From: Burkholderia cepacia ATCC 25416
GTDB lineage: Bacteria; Pseudomonadota; Gammaproteobacteria; Burkholderiales; Burkholderiaceae
Length of the DNA stretch: 64,000 nt
Direction of reading: 5' to 3'
Assembly (NCBI RefSeq): GCF_001411495.1
Contig: NZ_CP012981.1
Location: 3,038,001 to 3,102,000 of the forward strand
The position numbers and the translations under genes are program-made. Positions 37,641 through 46,822 of the stretch are shown piece by piece (the stretch's first letter is position 1; every line of letters starts with the position of its first letter). Under the pieces are notes generated by a model, which saw only the letters and a list, made by a program, of their open reading frames with translations, ran no database searches and was not told the DNA's origin.

Positions 37641-38252
37641 ATGCTGAAAAAGCTGCTGATGCTGTTCGTCGCGCTGTCGCTGTCACTCGCCGCAGGCCTT
37701 GCCGCGGCCGTCGAAGTCAACACGGCCGACCAGGCCGCGCTCGAATCCGTGAAGGGTCTCGGGCCCGTGAAGTCGAAGGCAATCATCGACGAACGCACCA
37801 AGAACGGCCCGTTCAAGGACGCGGACGATCTCGCGAACCGCGTAAAGGGCCTCGGCACGAAGTCGGTCGGCCATCTCGAGGAAAACGGCCTGACGATCGG
37901 CGGCTCGTCGACGCCGCCGAAGGGCGTGAAGCTGTCGAAGCCGGCCGCGACGACACCGGCGACCCCGTCGGCAACGACGTCGGCAGGCACCGCGTCGACG
38001 TCCACGACCACGACGGCCGGTACGACGGCCACTGCGCCGGCACCGGCGGCAAGCGCGCCGGACACGGCGGCGAAACCGGCCAAGGCCAAGCGCGCATCGA
38101 AGAAGGAAAAGGCCGCCGCGGCCGCGGCGGCATCCGCCGACGCGGGTGCGAGCGCACCCGCCGCGGCGTCGTCGGCCAAGGCGACGAAGGGTTCGAAGAA
38201 GAAAAGCAAGAAGGACAAGGCAGCCTCCGCCGCCGCGGCGTCGGGCGCCTGA
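37641..38252 (+). CDS. ComEA-like helix-hairpin-helix protein with Lys/Ala-rich tail
   Basis: Probable exported DNA-binding protein. A Sec signal peptide (about 1-22, LSLSLAAGLAAA) is followed by a ComEA-type double helix-hairpin-helix domain at about 24-85 (VEVNTADQAALESVKGLGPVKSKAII and GLGTKSVGHLEENGL). Residues 88-203 are a low-complexity Ala/Thr/Ser/Lys tail ending in clusters such as KAKRASKKEK and KGSKKKSKKDK. Typical ComEA proteins lack such a tail. Binding of incoming DNA in the periplasm is the family role; the tail function is unknown. CCAGGGAG lies upstream of ATG 37641. Confidence 0.88.
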   Translation: MLKKLLMLFVALSLSLAAGLAAAVEVNTADQAALESVKGLGPVKSKAIIDERTKNGPFKDADDLANRVKGLGTKSVGHLEENGLTIGGSSTPPKGVKLSKPAATTPATPSATTSAGTASTSTTTTAGTTATAPAPAASAPDTAAKPAKAKRASKKEKAAAAAAASADAGASAPAAASSAKATKGSKKKSKKDKAASAAAASGA

Positions 38253-38340
38253 TGTGCGCCGCGCGCGCGACGGCGTGCGCGCGGCATTCGTTCAACGGGC
38301 GTCGTCGTCACGACGCCCTTTTCAGTAAAGGTGAAGCACC

Positions 38341-38772
38341 ATGGGTCTCCTCGACATCGTTGGCGGTCTGCTCGGCGGCCAGGCCGGCGGCAACTCGCAA
38401 AGCGCGCTGATCACGACCGCGCTCGAATTCATCAACAACCAGCCGGGCGGCCTGAACGGCCTGATCGAGAAGTTCAAGGCGGGCGGCGCCGGCGACATCA
38501 TCGGCTCGTGGGTCGGCAACGGCGAAAACCAGCCGATCTCGGCAGACACGCTGCAGAACGTGCTCGGCTCCGACGTCGTCGGCTCGCTCGCGAGCAAGGT
38601 CGGCATCGATCCGTCGCAGGCTTCGTCGATCCTCGCGCAGGTGCTGCCGCACGTCGTCAACGGCGCGACGCCGAACGGCGAAGTGCCGGCAGGCGGCCAG
38701 ATCGATACGTCGAACGTGCTCGGCGCGCTCACGCAACTCGCCGGCATGTTCGGCGGCAACAAGCAGGGCTGA
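38341..38772 (+). CDS. yidB: YidB-like DUF937 family protein
   Basis: The 143-residue protein begins MGLLDIVGGLLGGQ and has the YidB/DUF937 pattern of Gly-rich helices, including NNQPGGLNGLIEKFKAGG, GSWVGNGENQPIS and LGSDVVGSLASKVGI. No signal peptide or membrane segment is clear. The family has no firmly known function. AAAGGTGAAGCACC lies before the ATG. It is followed by a bidirectional terminator. Confidence 0.9.
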   Translation: MGLLDIVGGLLGGQAGGNSQSALITTALEFINNQPGGLNGLIEKFKAGGAGDIIGSWVGNGENQPISADTLQNVLGSDVVGSLASKVGIDPSQASSILAQVLPHVVNGATPNGEVPAGGQIDTSNVLGALTQLAGMFGGNKQG

Positions 38773-38826
38773 GCCCGCACCGCGCCGGCTGACAGCCCCG
38801 GCGGCGGTTTCGGCCGCCCCATAAGC

Positions 38827-38858
38827 AAACACCCCGCCGAGGCGGGGTGTTTGTTTTT
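38827..38858. terminator. Bidirectional intrinsic terminator between yidB and clpB
   Basis: AAACACCCCGCC pairs perfectly with GGCGGGGTGTTT around a GA loop and is followed by GTTTTT on plus. It lies between convergent yidB and clpB. Confidence 0.93.
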
Positions 38859-38900
38859 GCGCGCCCGGCGCGAACCGGGCGGGCAGCCGATGGCAGGCGA

Positions 38901-41498
38901 TCAGTGAACGACGCGGTCGAACACGAACTTGCCGTCGTTGACGTCGACCGGAATCACGTCCTTCGGACCGAAACGGCCCGCGAGGATGAGCTTCGCGACC
39001 GGGTTCTCGATCTCCTGCTGGATCGCGCGCTTCAGCGGCCGCGCACCGAACAGCGGATCGTAACCGACCTTGCCGATCTGTTCGAGCGCCGCCGGCGACA
39101 CGTCGAGCGCCATGTCGAGCTTCGCGAGCCGGTCGTGCAGGCGGGCGAGCTGGATCTTCGCGATCGACTCGATGTTGCTGCGGTCGAGCGCATGGAACAC
39201 GACGACGTCGTCGATCCGGTTCAGGAACTCGGGGCGGAAATGCTGCTTCACCTCGAGCCACACCGCGTCCTTGATCTCTTCCTGCGGCGCACCCGTCATC
39301 GCCTGGATCACCTGCGAGCCGAGGTTCGACGTCATCACGATCACCGTGTTCTTGAAGTCGACCGTGCGCCCCTGCCCGTCCGTCATGCGGCCGTCGTCGA
39401 GCACTTGCAGCAGCACGTTGAACACGTCCGGATGCGCCTTCTCGATCTCGTCGAGCAGGATCACGCTGTACGGCTTGCGGCGCACGGCTTCCGTCAGGTA
39501 GCCGCCTTCCTCGTAACCGACATAGCCCGGCGGCGCGCCGATCAGCCGCGCGACGCTGTGCTTCTCCATGAACTCGCTCATGTCGATGCGGATCAGGTGC
39601 TCTTCCGAATCGAACAGGAACGACGCCAGCGCCTTGCACAGTTCGGTCTTGCCGACACCCGTCGGACCGAGGAACAGGAACGAGCCGTACGGACGGTTCG
39701 GATCGGCGAGACCCGCGCGCGAACGGCGGATCGCGTCGGCCACCGCACCGATCGCCTCATGCTGGCCGACCACGCGCTCGTGCAGCTTTTCCTCGATGTG
39801 CAGCAGCTTCTCGCGTTCGCCCTGCATCATCCGCGACACCGGAATCCCGGTCGAACGCGACACGACTTCCGCGATTTCCTCGGCGCCGACCTGCGTGCGC
39901 AGCAGGCGCGGCCGCGTCGGGTTGTGCTGCTCCTGCTCTTCGGCCTGCGTGACCTGCTTCAGCTGCGCCTCGAGCTGCGGCAGCTTGCCGTACTGCAGTT
40001 CGGCGACCTTCTCCAGCTTGCCGTCGCGCTGCAGCCGCGCGATGTCCGCACGCACCTTCTCGATCTCTTCCTTCAACTGCGCGCTGCCCTGCACCGCGGC
40101 CTTCTCGGCGGTCCAGATCTCCTCGAGGTCCGCATATTCGCGGCCGAGGCGCTCGATCTCTTCCTCGATCAGCTGCAGGCGCTTCTGCGACGCTTCGTCC
40201 TGCTCCTTCTTCACGGCTTCGCGCTCGATCTTCAGCTGGATCAGCCGGCGGTCGAGCTTGTCCATCTCTTCGGGCTTCGAATCGATTTCCATCTTGATCT
40301 TCGAAGCGGCTTCGTCGATCAGGTCGATTGCCTTGTCGGGCAGGAAACGATCGGTGATGTAGCGGTGCGACAGTTCGGCCGCGGCGACGATCGCCGGATC
40401 GGTGATGTCGACGCCGTGGTGCAGTTCGTACTTCTCCTGCAGCCCGCGCAGGATCGCGATCGTCGCCTCGACGCTCGGCTCGTCGACGAGCACCTTCTGG
40501 AAGCGGCGCTCGAGCGCGGCATCCTTCTCGATGTACTTGCGGTATTCGTCGAGCGTGGTCGCGCCGATGCAGTGCAGCTCGCCGCGCGACAGCGCCGGCT
40601 TCAGCATGTTGCCCGCATCCATCGCGCCTTCGGCCTTGCCCGCGCCGACCATCGTGTGGATTTCGTCGATGAAGACGATCGTCTGGCCTTCGTCCTTCGC
40701 GATGTCGTTGAGCACCGCCTTCAGGCGCTCCTCGAATTCACCGCGATACTTCGCGCCGGCGAGCAGCGCGGCCATGTCGAGCGACAGCACGCGCTTGCCC
40801 TTCAGCGTCTCGGGCACTTCGCCGTTGACGATCCGCTGCGCGAGCCCTTCGACGATCGCGGTCTTGCCGACGCCCGGCTCGCCGATCAGCACCGGGTTGT
40901 TCTTGGTGCGGCGCTGCAGGATCTGGATCGAACGGCGGATTTCGTCGTCGCGGCCGATCACCGGATCGAGCTTGCCCGCACGGGCGCGCTCGGTCAGGTC
41001 GACCGTGTACTTCTTCAGCGCCTCGCGCTGGCTTTCCGCATCCTGGCTATGCACCTGCGAGCCGCCGCGCACCGCGGCGATCGCGGCTTCGAGCGACTTG
41101 CGCGTGAGGCCGTGCTGGCGCGCGAGCTTGCCGGCTTCGCCCTTGTCGTCGGACACGGCGAGCAGGAACATCTCGCTCGCGATGAACGTGTCGTTGAGCT
41201 TCTGCGCTTCCTTGTCGGCCTGGTTCAGCAGCCCGGCCAGTTCGCGGCCGATCTGGATGTCGCCGCCCGTACCCGTCACTTGCGGCAGGCGCGAGATTGC
41301 TTCGTTCAGCGCGCCTTGCAGCGCCTGGATGTGAACACCCGCGCGCGACATCAGCGAGCGGGCGGAACCGTCCTGCTGCGCGACCAGCGCGGCCAGCACG
41401 TGAACGGGTTCGATGTATTGATTGTCGCGGCCAGCCGCAAGGCTTTGCGCGTCAGCGAGTGCTTCCTGGAACTTGGTGGTGAGCTTGTCGATTCTCAT
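38901..41498 (-). CDS. clpB: ATP-dependent disaggregase ClpB
   Basis: Hexameric Hsp100 chaperone that works with DnaK to dissolve aggregates. The 865-residue protein has the Clp N domain (1-145), a first AAA+ module with GEPGVGKTA near residue 206, a long coiled-coil middle domain (about 410-525), and a second AAA+ module with GPTGVGKTE near 605. Length matches E. coli ClpB (857). GGAGG lies before the ATG and a sigma-32 promoter further up, so heat-shock induction is expected. Confidence 0.98.
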   Translation of the reverse strand: MRIDKLTTKFQEALADAQSLAAGRDNQYIEPVHVLAALVAQQDGSARSLMSRAGVHIQALQGALNEAISRLPQVTGTGGDIQIGRELAGLLNQADKEAQKLNDTFIASEMFLLAVSDDKGEAGKLARQHGLTRKSLEAAIAAVRGGSQVHSQDAESQREALKKYTVDLTERARAGKLDPVIGRDDEIRRSIQILQRRTKNNPVLIGEPGVGKTAIVEGLAQRIVNGEVPETLKGKRVLSLDMAALLAGAKYRGEFEERLKAVLNDIAKDEGQTIVFIDEIHTMVGAGKAEGAMDAGNMLKPALSRGELHCIGATTLDEYRKYIEKDAALERRFQKVLVDEPSVEATIAILRGLQEKYELHHGVDITDPAIVAAAELSHRYITDRFLPDKAIDLIDEAASKIKMEIDSKPEEMDKLDRRLIQLKIEREAVKKEQDEASQKRLQLIEEEIERLGREYADLEEIWTAEKAAVQGSAQLKEEIEKVRADIARLQRDGKLEKVAELQYGKLPQLEAQLKQVTQAEEQEQHNPTRPRLLRTQVGAEEIAEVVSRSTGIPVSRMMQGEREKLLHIEEKLHERVVGQHEAIGAVADAIRRSRAGLADPNRPYGSFLFLGPTGVGKTELCKALASFLFDSEEHLIRIDMSEFMEKHSVARLIGAPPGYVGYEEGGYLTEAVRRKPYSVILLDEIEKAHPDVFNVLLQVLDDGRMTDGQGRTVDFKNTVIVMTSNLGSQVIQAMTGAPQEEIKDAVWLEVKQHFRPEFLNRIDDVVVFHALDRSNIESIAKIQLARLHDRLAKLDMALDVSPAALEQIGKVGYDPLFGARPLKRAIQQEIENPVAKLILAGRFGPKDVIPVDVNDGKFVFDRVVH

Positions 41499-41533
41499 TT
41501 TGTCGAGACCTCCAATTTTCGATTAACACCAAG

Positions 41534-41559
41534 ATAAGGATGGTTATGCGGCTTTCAAG
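41534..41559 (-). promoter_or_regulatory. Sigma-32 heat-shock promoter of clpB
   Basis: The minus strand has CTTGAAA (41559-41553), a 13-bp spacer, then CCTTAT (41539-41534), resembling CTTGAAA-N13/14-CCCCAT. The transcript would start about 30 nt before the clpB ATG. Confidence 0.75.
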
Positions 41560-41655
41560 CGAAATTTGGGTTGATTCAGCGCAAAAATCGATGGATATCC
41601 TCGAAGCGGCCCCGGGACGGGCCGCTGCCGGGCCGCGGAGCGCGGCGCTCGCGTA

Positions 41656-42174
41656 TCAGCCGGCCGTCGACGGCGGCTCGACGGACACGGGCGCGTCTTC
41701 CGGCAACGGCGCGGCGGGATGCACGCGCACGACCGGGCGAATGCCGAGCAGCGCCATGAGCGGCGCAGCGGGTTCGACCAGTTCACCGAGCGTGTGACGG
41801 TCGAGTTCGGCGAAGAACGCATCGCGCGCGGCCGCCAGCACGCCCTTCAGGCGACACTGCGGCTCGATCACGCAGCCGCGCGACTCACCTTCGGCCGCAA
41901 AGCAGCCGACCAGCGCGAAGTCGCTCTCGGTTGCGCGCACGACCTCACCGACGGTCAGTTGCAGCGATTCGGGGAACAGCCTCAGCCCGCCATTGCGGCC
42001 GCGAACGGTGTCGACCCACCCCAGCTCGCCGAGCTGCTGCACGACTTTCATCAGATGGTTCTTCGAGATGCCGTAGGCGTCCGAGATCTCCTGGATCGTC
42101 GCGAGTCCCTCGCCGCGCACGGCAAGGTAAAGCATCACGCGCAGCGAATAGTCGGTGTAGTCGGTGAGTCTCAT
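41656..42174 (-). CDS. nsrR: NsrR-like Rrf2-family nitric-oxide-sensing repressor
   Basis: The 172-residue protein starts MRLTDYTDYSLRVMLYLA, with Asp8 and Arg12 as in NsrR, then a winged helix with SDAYGISKNHLMKVVQQL and RGRNGGL. Three cysteines lie at 91, 101 and 107, giving C-X9-C-X5-C; E. coli NsrR has C-X4-C-X5-C, so the first loop is five residues longer. NsrR binds an Fe-S cluster that is destroyed by NO. It is divergent from a truncated haemoglobin gene, which fits a nitrosative-stress role. ATG 42174 was chosen by family alignment. Confidence 0.9.
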   Translation of the reverse strand: MRLTDYTDYSLRVMLYLAVRGEGLATIQEISDAYGISKNHLMKVVQQLGELGWVDTVRGRNGGLRLFPESLQLTVGEVVRATESDFALVGCFAAEGESRGCVIEPQCRLKGVLAAARDAFFAELDRHTLGELVEPAAPLMALLGIRPVVRVHPAAPLPEDAPVSVEPPSTAG

Positions 42175-42298
42175 GGGTGAATACGGAAGAGATCGATCGT
42201 GTCCCAATTACGTGAGCCGGGCCGATCGGGATGCGCACGGGGCCGGTCGACAGCCCTGTTCCGCGGCCCCGGGTTGCCGGGAGGGCGCGCGCGCAATA

Positions 42299-42313
42299 AG
42301 ATGCGTGACATCT
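42299..42313. promoter_or_regulatory. NsrR-like dyad AGATG-N5-CATCT
   Basis: A 15-bp inverted repeat, within AAGATGCGTGACATCTA, lies 115 bp before the haemoglobin start and 125 bp before nsrR. AAGATG / CATCTT halves are typical of NsrR sites. Confidence 0.6.
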
Positions 42314-42428
42314 ACACGTTTTTCAGGGGTCGTTGGTCGCTATTTTGCGTCAAAATCCGGCCGGCGTCCTGCACGATGCCCGCGCCGCCGCCCCGTCGTT
42401 GTCTGTCTCTCCCGGCCCCCTTTTTGCC

Positions 42429-42989
42429 ATGACCGTCCTGCCCGCCTCGCCCGATACCGCACCGGCCCGCCCTCGCGACGCCGAGCCGACCGAAGAGAAC
42501 ATCCGCGATCTCGTCTACGCGTTCTACGACCGCGTGCGCACCGATCCGCTGCTCGGGCCCGTGTTCGACGCAAAGCTGGCCGGCCGCTGGGACGACCACC
42601 TGCCGAAGATGGTCACGTTCTGGTCGAGCCTCGTGCTCGGCACCAAGGGCTATCGCGGCAACGTGCAGCAGGCGCACCAGCCGCTCGACGGGATCGAGCC
42701 GGCCCATTTCAGCCGCTGGCTGTCGCTGTTCCTGAAGACCGTCGAGGCGCGCTACGCACCGCCCGCGGCGGTCCGCTTCATGGAGCCGGCGCTGCGGATC
42801 GCACAGAGCCTGCAGTTGAGCCGCTTCGGCTGGGATTACCGGATTCCGCCCGAGCAGCAGGCGCTGCTCGACGCGATCGCACCGCGCCGCCGCGGCGGGG
42901 ACGACGATCCGCACGCGTTGCCGTCGCGTGCCCGCGGCGAGCCGTTTCCAACGAAGATCATCGGGCGCAGCACCGATCCGGACGCGTAA
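42429..42989 (+). CDS. Group III truncated haemoglobin
   Basis: The 186-residue protein has the trHbIII pattern: NIRDLVYAFYDRVRTDPLLGPVF with B10 Tyr33, KMVTFWSSLVLGTKGYRGN, and AHFSRWLSLF. His83 and His93 are candidates for the haem-binding region. A C-terminal extension of about 50 residues is polar. Such proteins bind O2 or NO; a nitrosative-stress role is suggested by the divergent nsrR and the dyad between them. The ATG at 42429 was chosen because the globin helices begin at about residue 22. Confidence 0.9.
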   Translation: MTVLPASPDTAPARPRDAEPTEENIRDLVYAFYDRVRTDPLLGPVFDAKLAGRWDDHLPKMVTFWSSLVLGTKGYRGNVQQAHQPLDGIEPAHFSRWLSLFLKTVEARYAPPAAVRFMEPALRIAQSLQLSRFGWDYRIPPEQQALLDAIAPRRRGGDDDPHALPSRARGEPFPTKIIGRSTDPDA

Positions 42990-43068
42990 CGGATTGCCAT
43001 CACGGGTTGCCGTCACGCGCGGCGCTTGCGCGCATGCAGCACCTTGCCGCACGATGCCGACGCCGCGC

Positions 43069-43545
43069 TCAGCGCCGCGTATTGCCCGATTCGATCCCCC
43101 AGCGCGCGAGCGCGGCATCGTCGGTGCTGCGCGCGTCGACCCAGCGCTCGCCGTCCGGCGTGGTTTCCTTCTTCCAGAACGGCGCTTCGGTCTTCAGGTA
43201 GTCCATCACGAACTCGCACGACGCGAACGCGTCGCCGCGGTGCGACGCAACCGTGGCGACCATCACGATCTGGTCGAGCGGCAGAAGCCTGCCGACGCGA
43301 TGCACGATCGCGACGTCGATGCCCGGCCAGCGCAGGCCGGCCTCGGCCGCAATCTTCTCGAGCGCCTTCTCGGTCATCCCCGGATAGTGCTCGAGTTCCA
43401 TCGCGGCAACCGCATCACCTTCGTTCAGATCGCGCACCGTGCCGACGAAGCACGCGACCGCGCCGATCTTCGGGTTGCGCGCACGCAATGCCGCGACCTC
43501 GGCGTTCAGGTCGAAGTCGTCGGTCTGGATTCGTACCGTTGCCAT
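43069..43545 (-). CDS. moaE: Molybdopterin synthase large subunit
   Basis: With MoaD forms the enzyme that adds the dithiolene sulfurs to precursor Z (cPMP). The 158-residue protein has the MoaE blocks GAVACFVGTVRD, LEHYPGMTEKAL, VAIVHRVG and FVMDYLKTEAPFWKKE, whose lysine is in the active site. It begins 10 nt after moaD, in the order moeA-moaD-moaE. Confidence 0.96.
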   Translation of the reverse strand: MATVRIQTDDFDLNAEVAALRARNPKIGAVACFVGTVRDLNEGDAVAAMELEHYPGMTEKALEKIAAEAGLRWPGIDVAIVHRVGRLLPLDQIVMVATVASHRGDAFASCEFVMDYLKTEAPFWKKETTPDGERWVDARSTDDAALARWGIESGNTRR

Positions 43546-43555
43546 CGCCGGTGCC

Positions 43556-43813
43556 TCAACCGCCCGTCACCGGCGGAAAGAACGCCACTTCGCAGCCTTC
43601 GGTGAGCCGCGTATCGGGATCGGTCATCTCGTGATTGCACGCCATGCGCAGCGCGCGCCCTTCCGCGAGCGTCTCGGCCCATGCCCCGCCGCGCACGCGC
43701 AGCCATGCGCGCACGTCGCCCACGGTCGTGACGCTGTCCGGCACGTCGGCCTGCTCGTCGGCAACACCCAGTGCCTCGCGTACGCTTGCAAAAAATTTCA
43801 GCTGAATCTTCAT
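43556..43813 (-). CDS. moaD: Molybdopterin synthase sulfur carrier subunit
   Basis: Ubiquitin-fold sulfur carrier of 85 residues, beginning MKIQLKFFASVREALG and ending in the double glycine VTGG that is thiocarboxylated. It lies 19 nt after moeA and 10 nt before moaE. Confidence 0.96.
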   Translation of the reverse strand: MKIQLKFFASVREALGVADEQADVPDSVTTVGDVRAWLRVRGGAWAETLAEGRALRMACNHEMTDPDTRLTEGCEVAFFPPVTGG

Positions 43814-43832
43814 GGTTCGGGAAGCCGTCGCG

Positions 43833-45080
43833 TTACGACAGCAGTTCGGAAAACGGAATGAAACGCACGGTCTCGCCGGCGCTGATCGCGTGCTGCGGCG
43901 GATTGTCGATCAGGCCGTCGCCCCACACCGTCGACGTCAGCACCGCCGAACTCTGGTTCGGGAACAGGTCGAGGCCGCCGGCGGCGTTCACGCGGGCACG
44001 CAGGAATTCGTTGCGGCGGTCGCCCTTGCCTTGCGAGAAGTCGGCGCGCAGCGACAGCGCGCGCGGCGCGACGTCGCGCACGCCGGACAGGCGCAGCAGG
44101 AACGGCCGCACGAACAGCAGGAACGTGACGAAACTCGATACCGGGTTGCCGGGCAGCCCGATGAAGTGCGCATCGGGGCGATCGTCGCCACGGCGCACCG
44201 CGCCGTAGGCAAGCGGCTTGCCGGGCTTCATCGCGATCTGCCACAGCGCGAGCCGCCCTTCGGCCTCGACGGCCGGCTTCACGTGATCCTCGTCGCCGAC
44301 CGACACGCCGCCGCTCGTCAGGATCACGTCGTGATCGCGCGCGGCCGCGCGCAGCGTGTCGCGCGTCGCGGCGAGCGAATCGGGCACGATCCCGTAGTCG
44401 GTCACGTGGCAGCCGAGCCGCTCCAGCAGCCCGCGCAGCGTGAAGCGGTTCGAGTTGTAGATCGCGCCGGGCTTCAGCGGCTCGCCCGGCATCGTCAGTT
44501 CGTCGCCGGTGAAGAACACCGCGACGCGAATCCGCCGCGCGACCGGCAACTGCGCGCAGCCGACCGATGCGGCAAGACCGAGCGCCTGCGGCGTGAGCCG
44601 CGTGCCGGCCGGCAGGATCACCGAGCCCTGCCGGATATCCGCGCCCTGCGCGGTGATCCATTCGCCGGCCTTCGGCGTGTGCAGGATCTCGACCGCGTCG
44701 CCGTCGGCCGACGCCTGCTCCTGCATCACGACAGCGTCGGCGCCGGGCGGCACCGTCGCGCCGGTGAAGATCCGCGCGGCCGTGCCGGCTGCGAGCGGCG
44801 CGGCCGGATGGCCGGCCGGAATGCGCTGCGACACCGGCAAACGCCGCTCGCCATGCAGCAGGTCGGCGACGCGCACCGCATAGCCGTCCATCGCGCTCGT
44901 ATGCATCGGCGGCACGTCGAGCGGCGAGCTCACGTCGGCCGCCAGCACGCGGCCGAGCGCATCGAGCGTGGCGACGGTTTCGACGCCGGGCAACGGCTTC
45001 GCGGCGTCGAGCAGCGCGGCGAGCGCCTCGGCGGTCGACAGCATCGGCGCGCGCGGCGCCGCGGGATTGGGGTTCGACAT
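43833..45080 (-). CDS. moeA: Molybdopterin molybdotransferase
   Basis: Inserts molybdate into adenylylated molybdopterin. The 415-residue protein has the MoeA N-terminus with DALGRVLAADVSSPLDVPPMHTSAMDGYAV, the MoCF domain TSGGVSVGDEDHVK, and GLPGNPVSSFVTF before the C-terminal domain. ATG 45080 gives the family length; a further open frame upstream overlaps the intergenic region and is not supported. It is the first gene of moeA-moaD-moaE; it is separated from thrC by a terminator. Confidence 0.95.
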   Translation of the reverse strand: MSNPNPAAPRAPMLSTAEALAALLDAAKPLPGVETVATLDALGRVLAADVSSPLDVPPMHTSAMDGYAVRVADLLHGERRLPVSQRIPAGHPAAPLAAGTAARIFTGATVPPGADAVVMQEQASADGDAVEILHTPKAGEWITAQGADIRQGSVILPAGTRLTPQALGLAASVGCAQLPVARRIRVAVFFTGDELTMPGEPLKPGAIYNSNRFTLRGLLERLGCHVTDYGIVPDSLAATRDTLRAAARDHDVILTSGGVSVGDEDHVKPAVEAEGRLALWQIAMKPGKPLAYGAVRRGDDRPDAHFIGLPGNPVSSFVTFLLFVRPFLLRLSGVRDVAPRALSLRADFSQGKGDRRNEFLRARVNAAGGLDLFPNQSSAVLTSTVWGDGLIDNPPQHAISAGETVRFIPFSELLS

Positions 45081-45278
45081 CGATGGAATCGGGGATCGTT
45101 GGATGCAATACGCCATTGTAGCGACGCCGTCGCGCGGGCGCGCGATATGGCGGACATGCGGAAACTGTGATTCGCGCGAGCGCGCGGGTCTGGCACTTGT
45201 TTCACGCGCGATGCCGGTTTGACGGCAGCCGCGCGGCGGGATGCCGAACGCCTGCACGGAGCGGCACCGCCAAACGAA

Positions 45279-45323
45279 ACGGCCGGAACCCCGATCCGTT
45301 CGACGAATCGGCATTCCGGCCGT
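45279..45323 (-). terminator. Long hairpin terminator after thrC
   Basis: ACGGCCGGAA pairs with TTCCGGCCGT and an inner CCGAT / ATCGG stem extends the hairpin. On the minus strand TTTCGTTT follows. It separates thrC from moeA. Confidence 0.75.
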
Positions 45324-45356
45324 CCTGCACAGCCGGGCCCGCGGCCCGGCCATGCG

Positions 45357-46808
45357 TCATGCGCCCGTATGGGCGGCGATGAAGTCCTTCACCTGCTGCG
45401 CGTCGGCCTTCACGACCTCGAAACGCTGCGGCAGCGCCTCGAGCCCGTCGAATGCGGCCGGACGCTCGGCTTCGCGATCGAGTGCCTCGCGAATCGTCTC
45501 GCCGAACTTGATCGGCTGTGCGGTCTCGAGCACGACCATCGGCACGCCCGCGTCGAGATGCTCGCGCGCGACCTTCACGCCGTCGGCCGTGTGCGTATCG
45601 ATCATCGTGTCGTAACGCGAGAACACGTCGCGGATCGTCGCGATGCGGTCCGTGTGGCTGCTGCGGCCCGACACGAAACCGAACTCGGCGACCCGTGCGA
45701 AATCGCCGCTCGCCGCGAGATCGAAGCCGCCTTTCTCCTCGACGTCGCGGAACAGCTGCATCACGCGCGCCGGATCGCGGCCGAGCAGGTCGAACACGAA
45801 GCGCTCGAAGTTCGATGCCTTCGAGATGTCCATGCTCGGGCTGCTCGTGTGATAGGTGTTCTCGGCGCTGCGCACGCGATACGCGCCCGTGCGGAAGAAC
45901 TCGTCGAGCACGTCGTTCTCGTTGGTCGCGACCACGAGCTTCGCGATCGGCAGGCCCATCATCCGCGCGATGTGGCCCGCGCAGACGTTGCCGAAGTTGC
46001 CCGACGGCACCGTGAACGACACGCGCTCGTCGTTGGACTGCGTCGCCGCGAAGTAGCCCTTGAAGTAGTACACGACCTGCGCGACGACGCGCGCCCAGTT
46101 GATCGAGTTGACCGTGCCGATCTTCTGCCGCGCCTTGAACGCGTGATCGTTCGACACCGCCTTCACGATGTCCTGGCAGTCGTCGAACACGCCTTCGACC
46201 GCGAGGTTGAAGATGTTCGGATCCTGCAGGCTGAACATCTGGGCCGTCTGGAACGCGCTCATCTTCTTGTGCGGCGACAGCATGAACACGCGCACGCCGG
46301 CCTTGCCGCGCATCGCGTATTCGGCCGCGCTGCCCGTGTCGCCGGACGTCGCGCCGAGAATGTTCAGCGTCTGCCCGTGCTTCGCGAGCGTGTACTCGAA
46401 CAGGCTGCCGAGCAGCTGCATCGCCATGTCCTTGAACGCGAGCGTCGGGCCGTTCGACAGTTCGAGCAGCGACAGCGCCGCGCCGTTCTCGGTGCCGAGC
46501 GTCTTCAGCGGCGTGATGTCGGACGCGTTCTCGCCATGGCGCGTGTTGCGGTACACGTCGGCCGTGTACGTGCGGCGCGTGATCGCGCGCAGGTCGTCGG
46601 CCGGCACGTCGTCGCAGAACTTCGACAGAATCTCGAACGCGAGATCCGCATACGACAGCGTGCGCCAGCGCGCGAGCTCGTCGGCCGACACCTTCGGATA
46701 TTCGGACGGCAGGTACAGCCCGCCGTCCTTCGCGAGGCCGCCGAGCAGGATGTCGGAGAACGTGTGGCGCTCGCCGATGCCGGCGCCGCGCGTGGAGATG
46801 TAGTTCAT
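45357..46808 (-). CDS. thrC: Threonine synthase
   Basis: PLP enzyme converting O-phosphohomoserine to threonine. The 483-residue protein has the typical N-terminus MNYISTRGAGIGERHTFSD, a PLP lysine in TLAFKDMAMQLL, and GATSGDTGSAAEYAMRG. This is the longer class II form common in beta-proteobacteria. It lies 14 nt after hom. Confidence 0.96.
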   Translation of the reverse strand: MNYISTRGAGIGERHTFSDILLGGLAKDGGLYLPSEYPKVSADELARWRTLSYADLAFEILSKFCDDVPADDLRAITRRTYTADVYRNTRHGENASDITPLKTLGTENGAALSLLELSNGPTLAFKDMAMQLLGSLFEYTLAKHGQTLNILGATSGDTGSAAEYAMRGKAGVRVFMLSPHKKMSAFQTAQMFSLQDPNIFNLAVEGVFDDCQDIVKAVSNDHAFKARQKIGTVNSINWARVVAQVVYYFKGYFAATQSNDERVSFTVPSGNFGNVCAGHIARMMGLPIAKLVVATNENDVLDEFFRTGAYRVRSAENTYHTSSPSMDISKASNFERFVFDLLGRDPARVMQLFRDVEEKGGFDLAASGDFARVAEFGFVSGRSSHTDRIATIRDVFSRYDTMIDTHTADGVKVAREHLDAGVPMVVLETAQPIKFGETIREALDREAERPAAFDGLEALPQRFEVVKADAQQVKDFIAAHTGA

Positions 46809-46822
46809 GTCGCCTTCCGTCC

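Noticed and set aside
38847..41537. Open frame of almost 900 codons antisense to clpB
   Set aside because: It mirrors clpB codon by codon, is rich in Arg, Leu and Asp and has no family match that I recognise.
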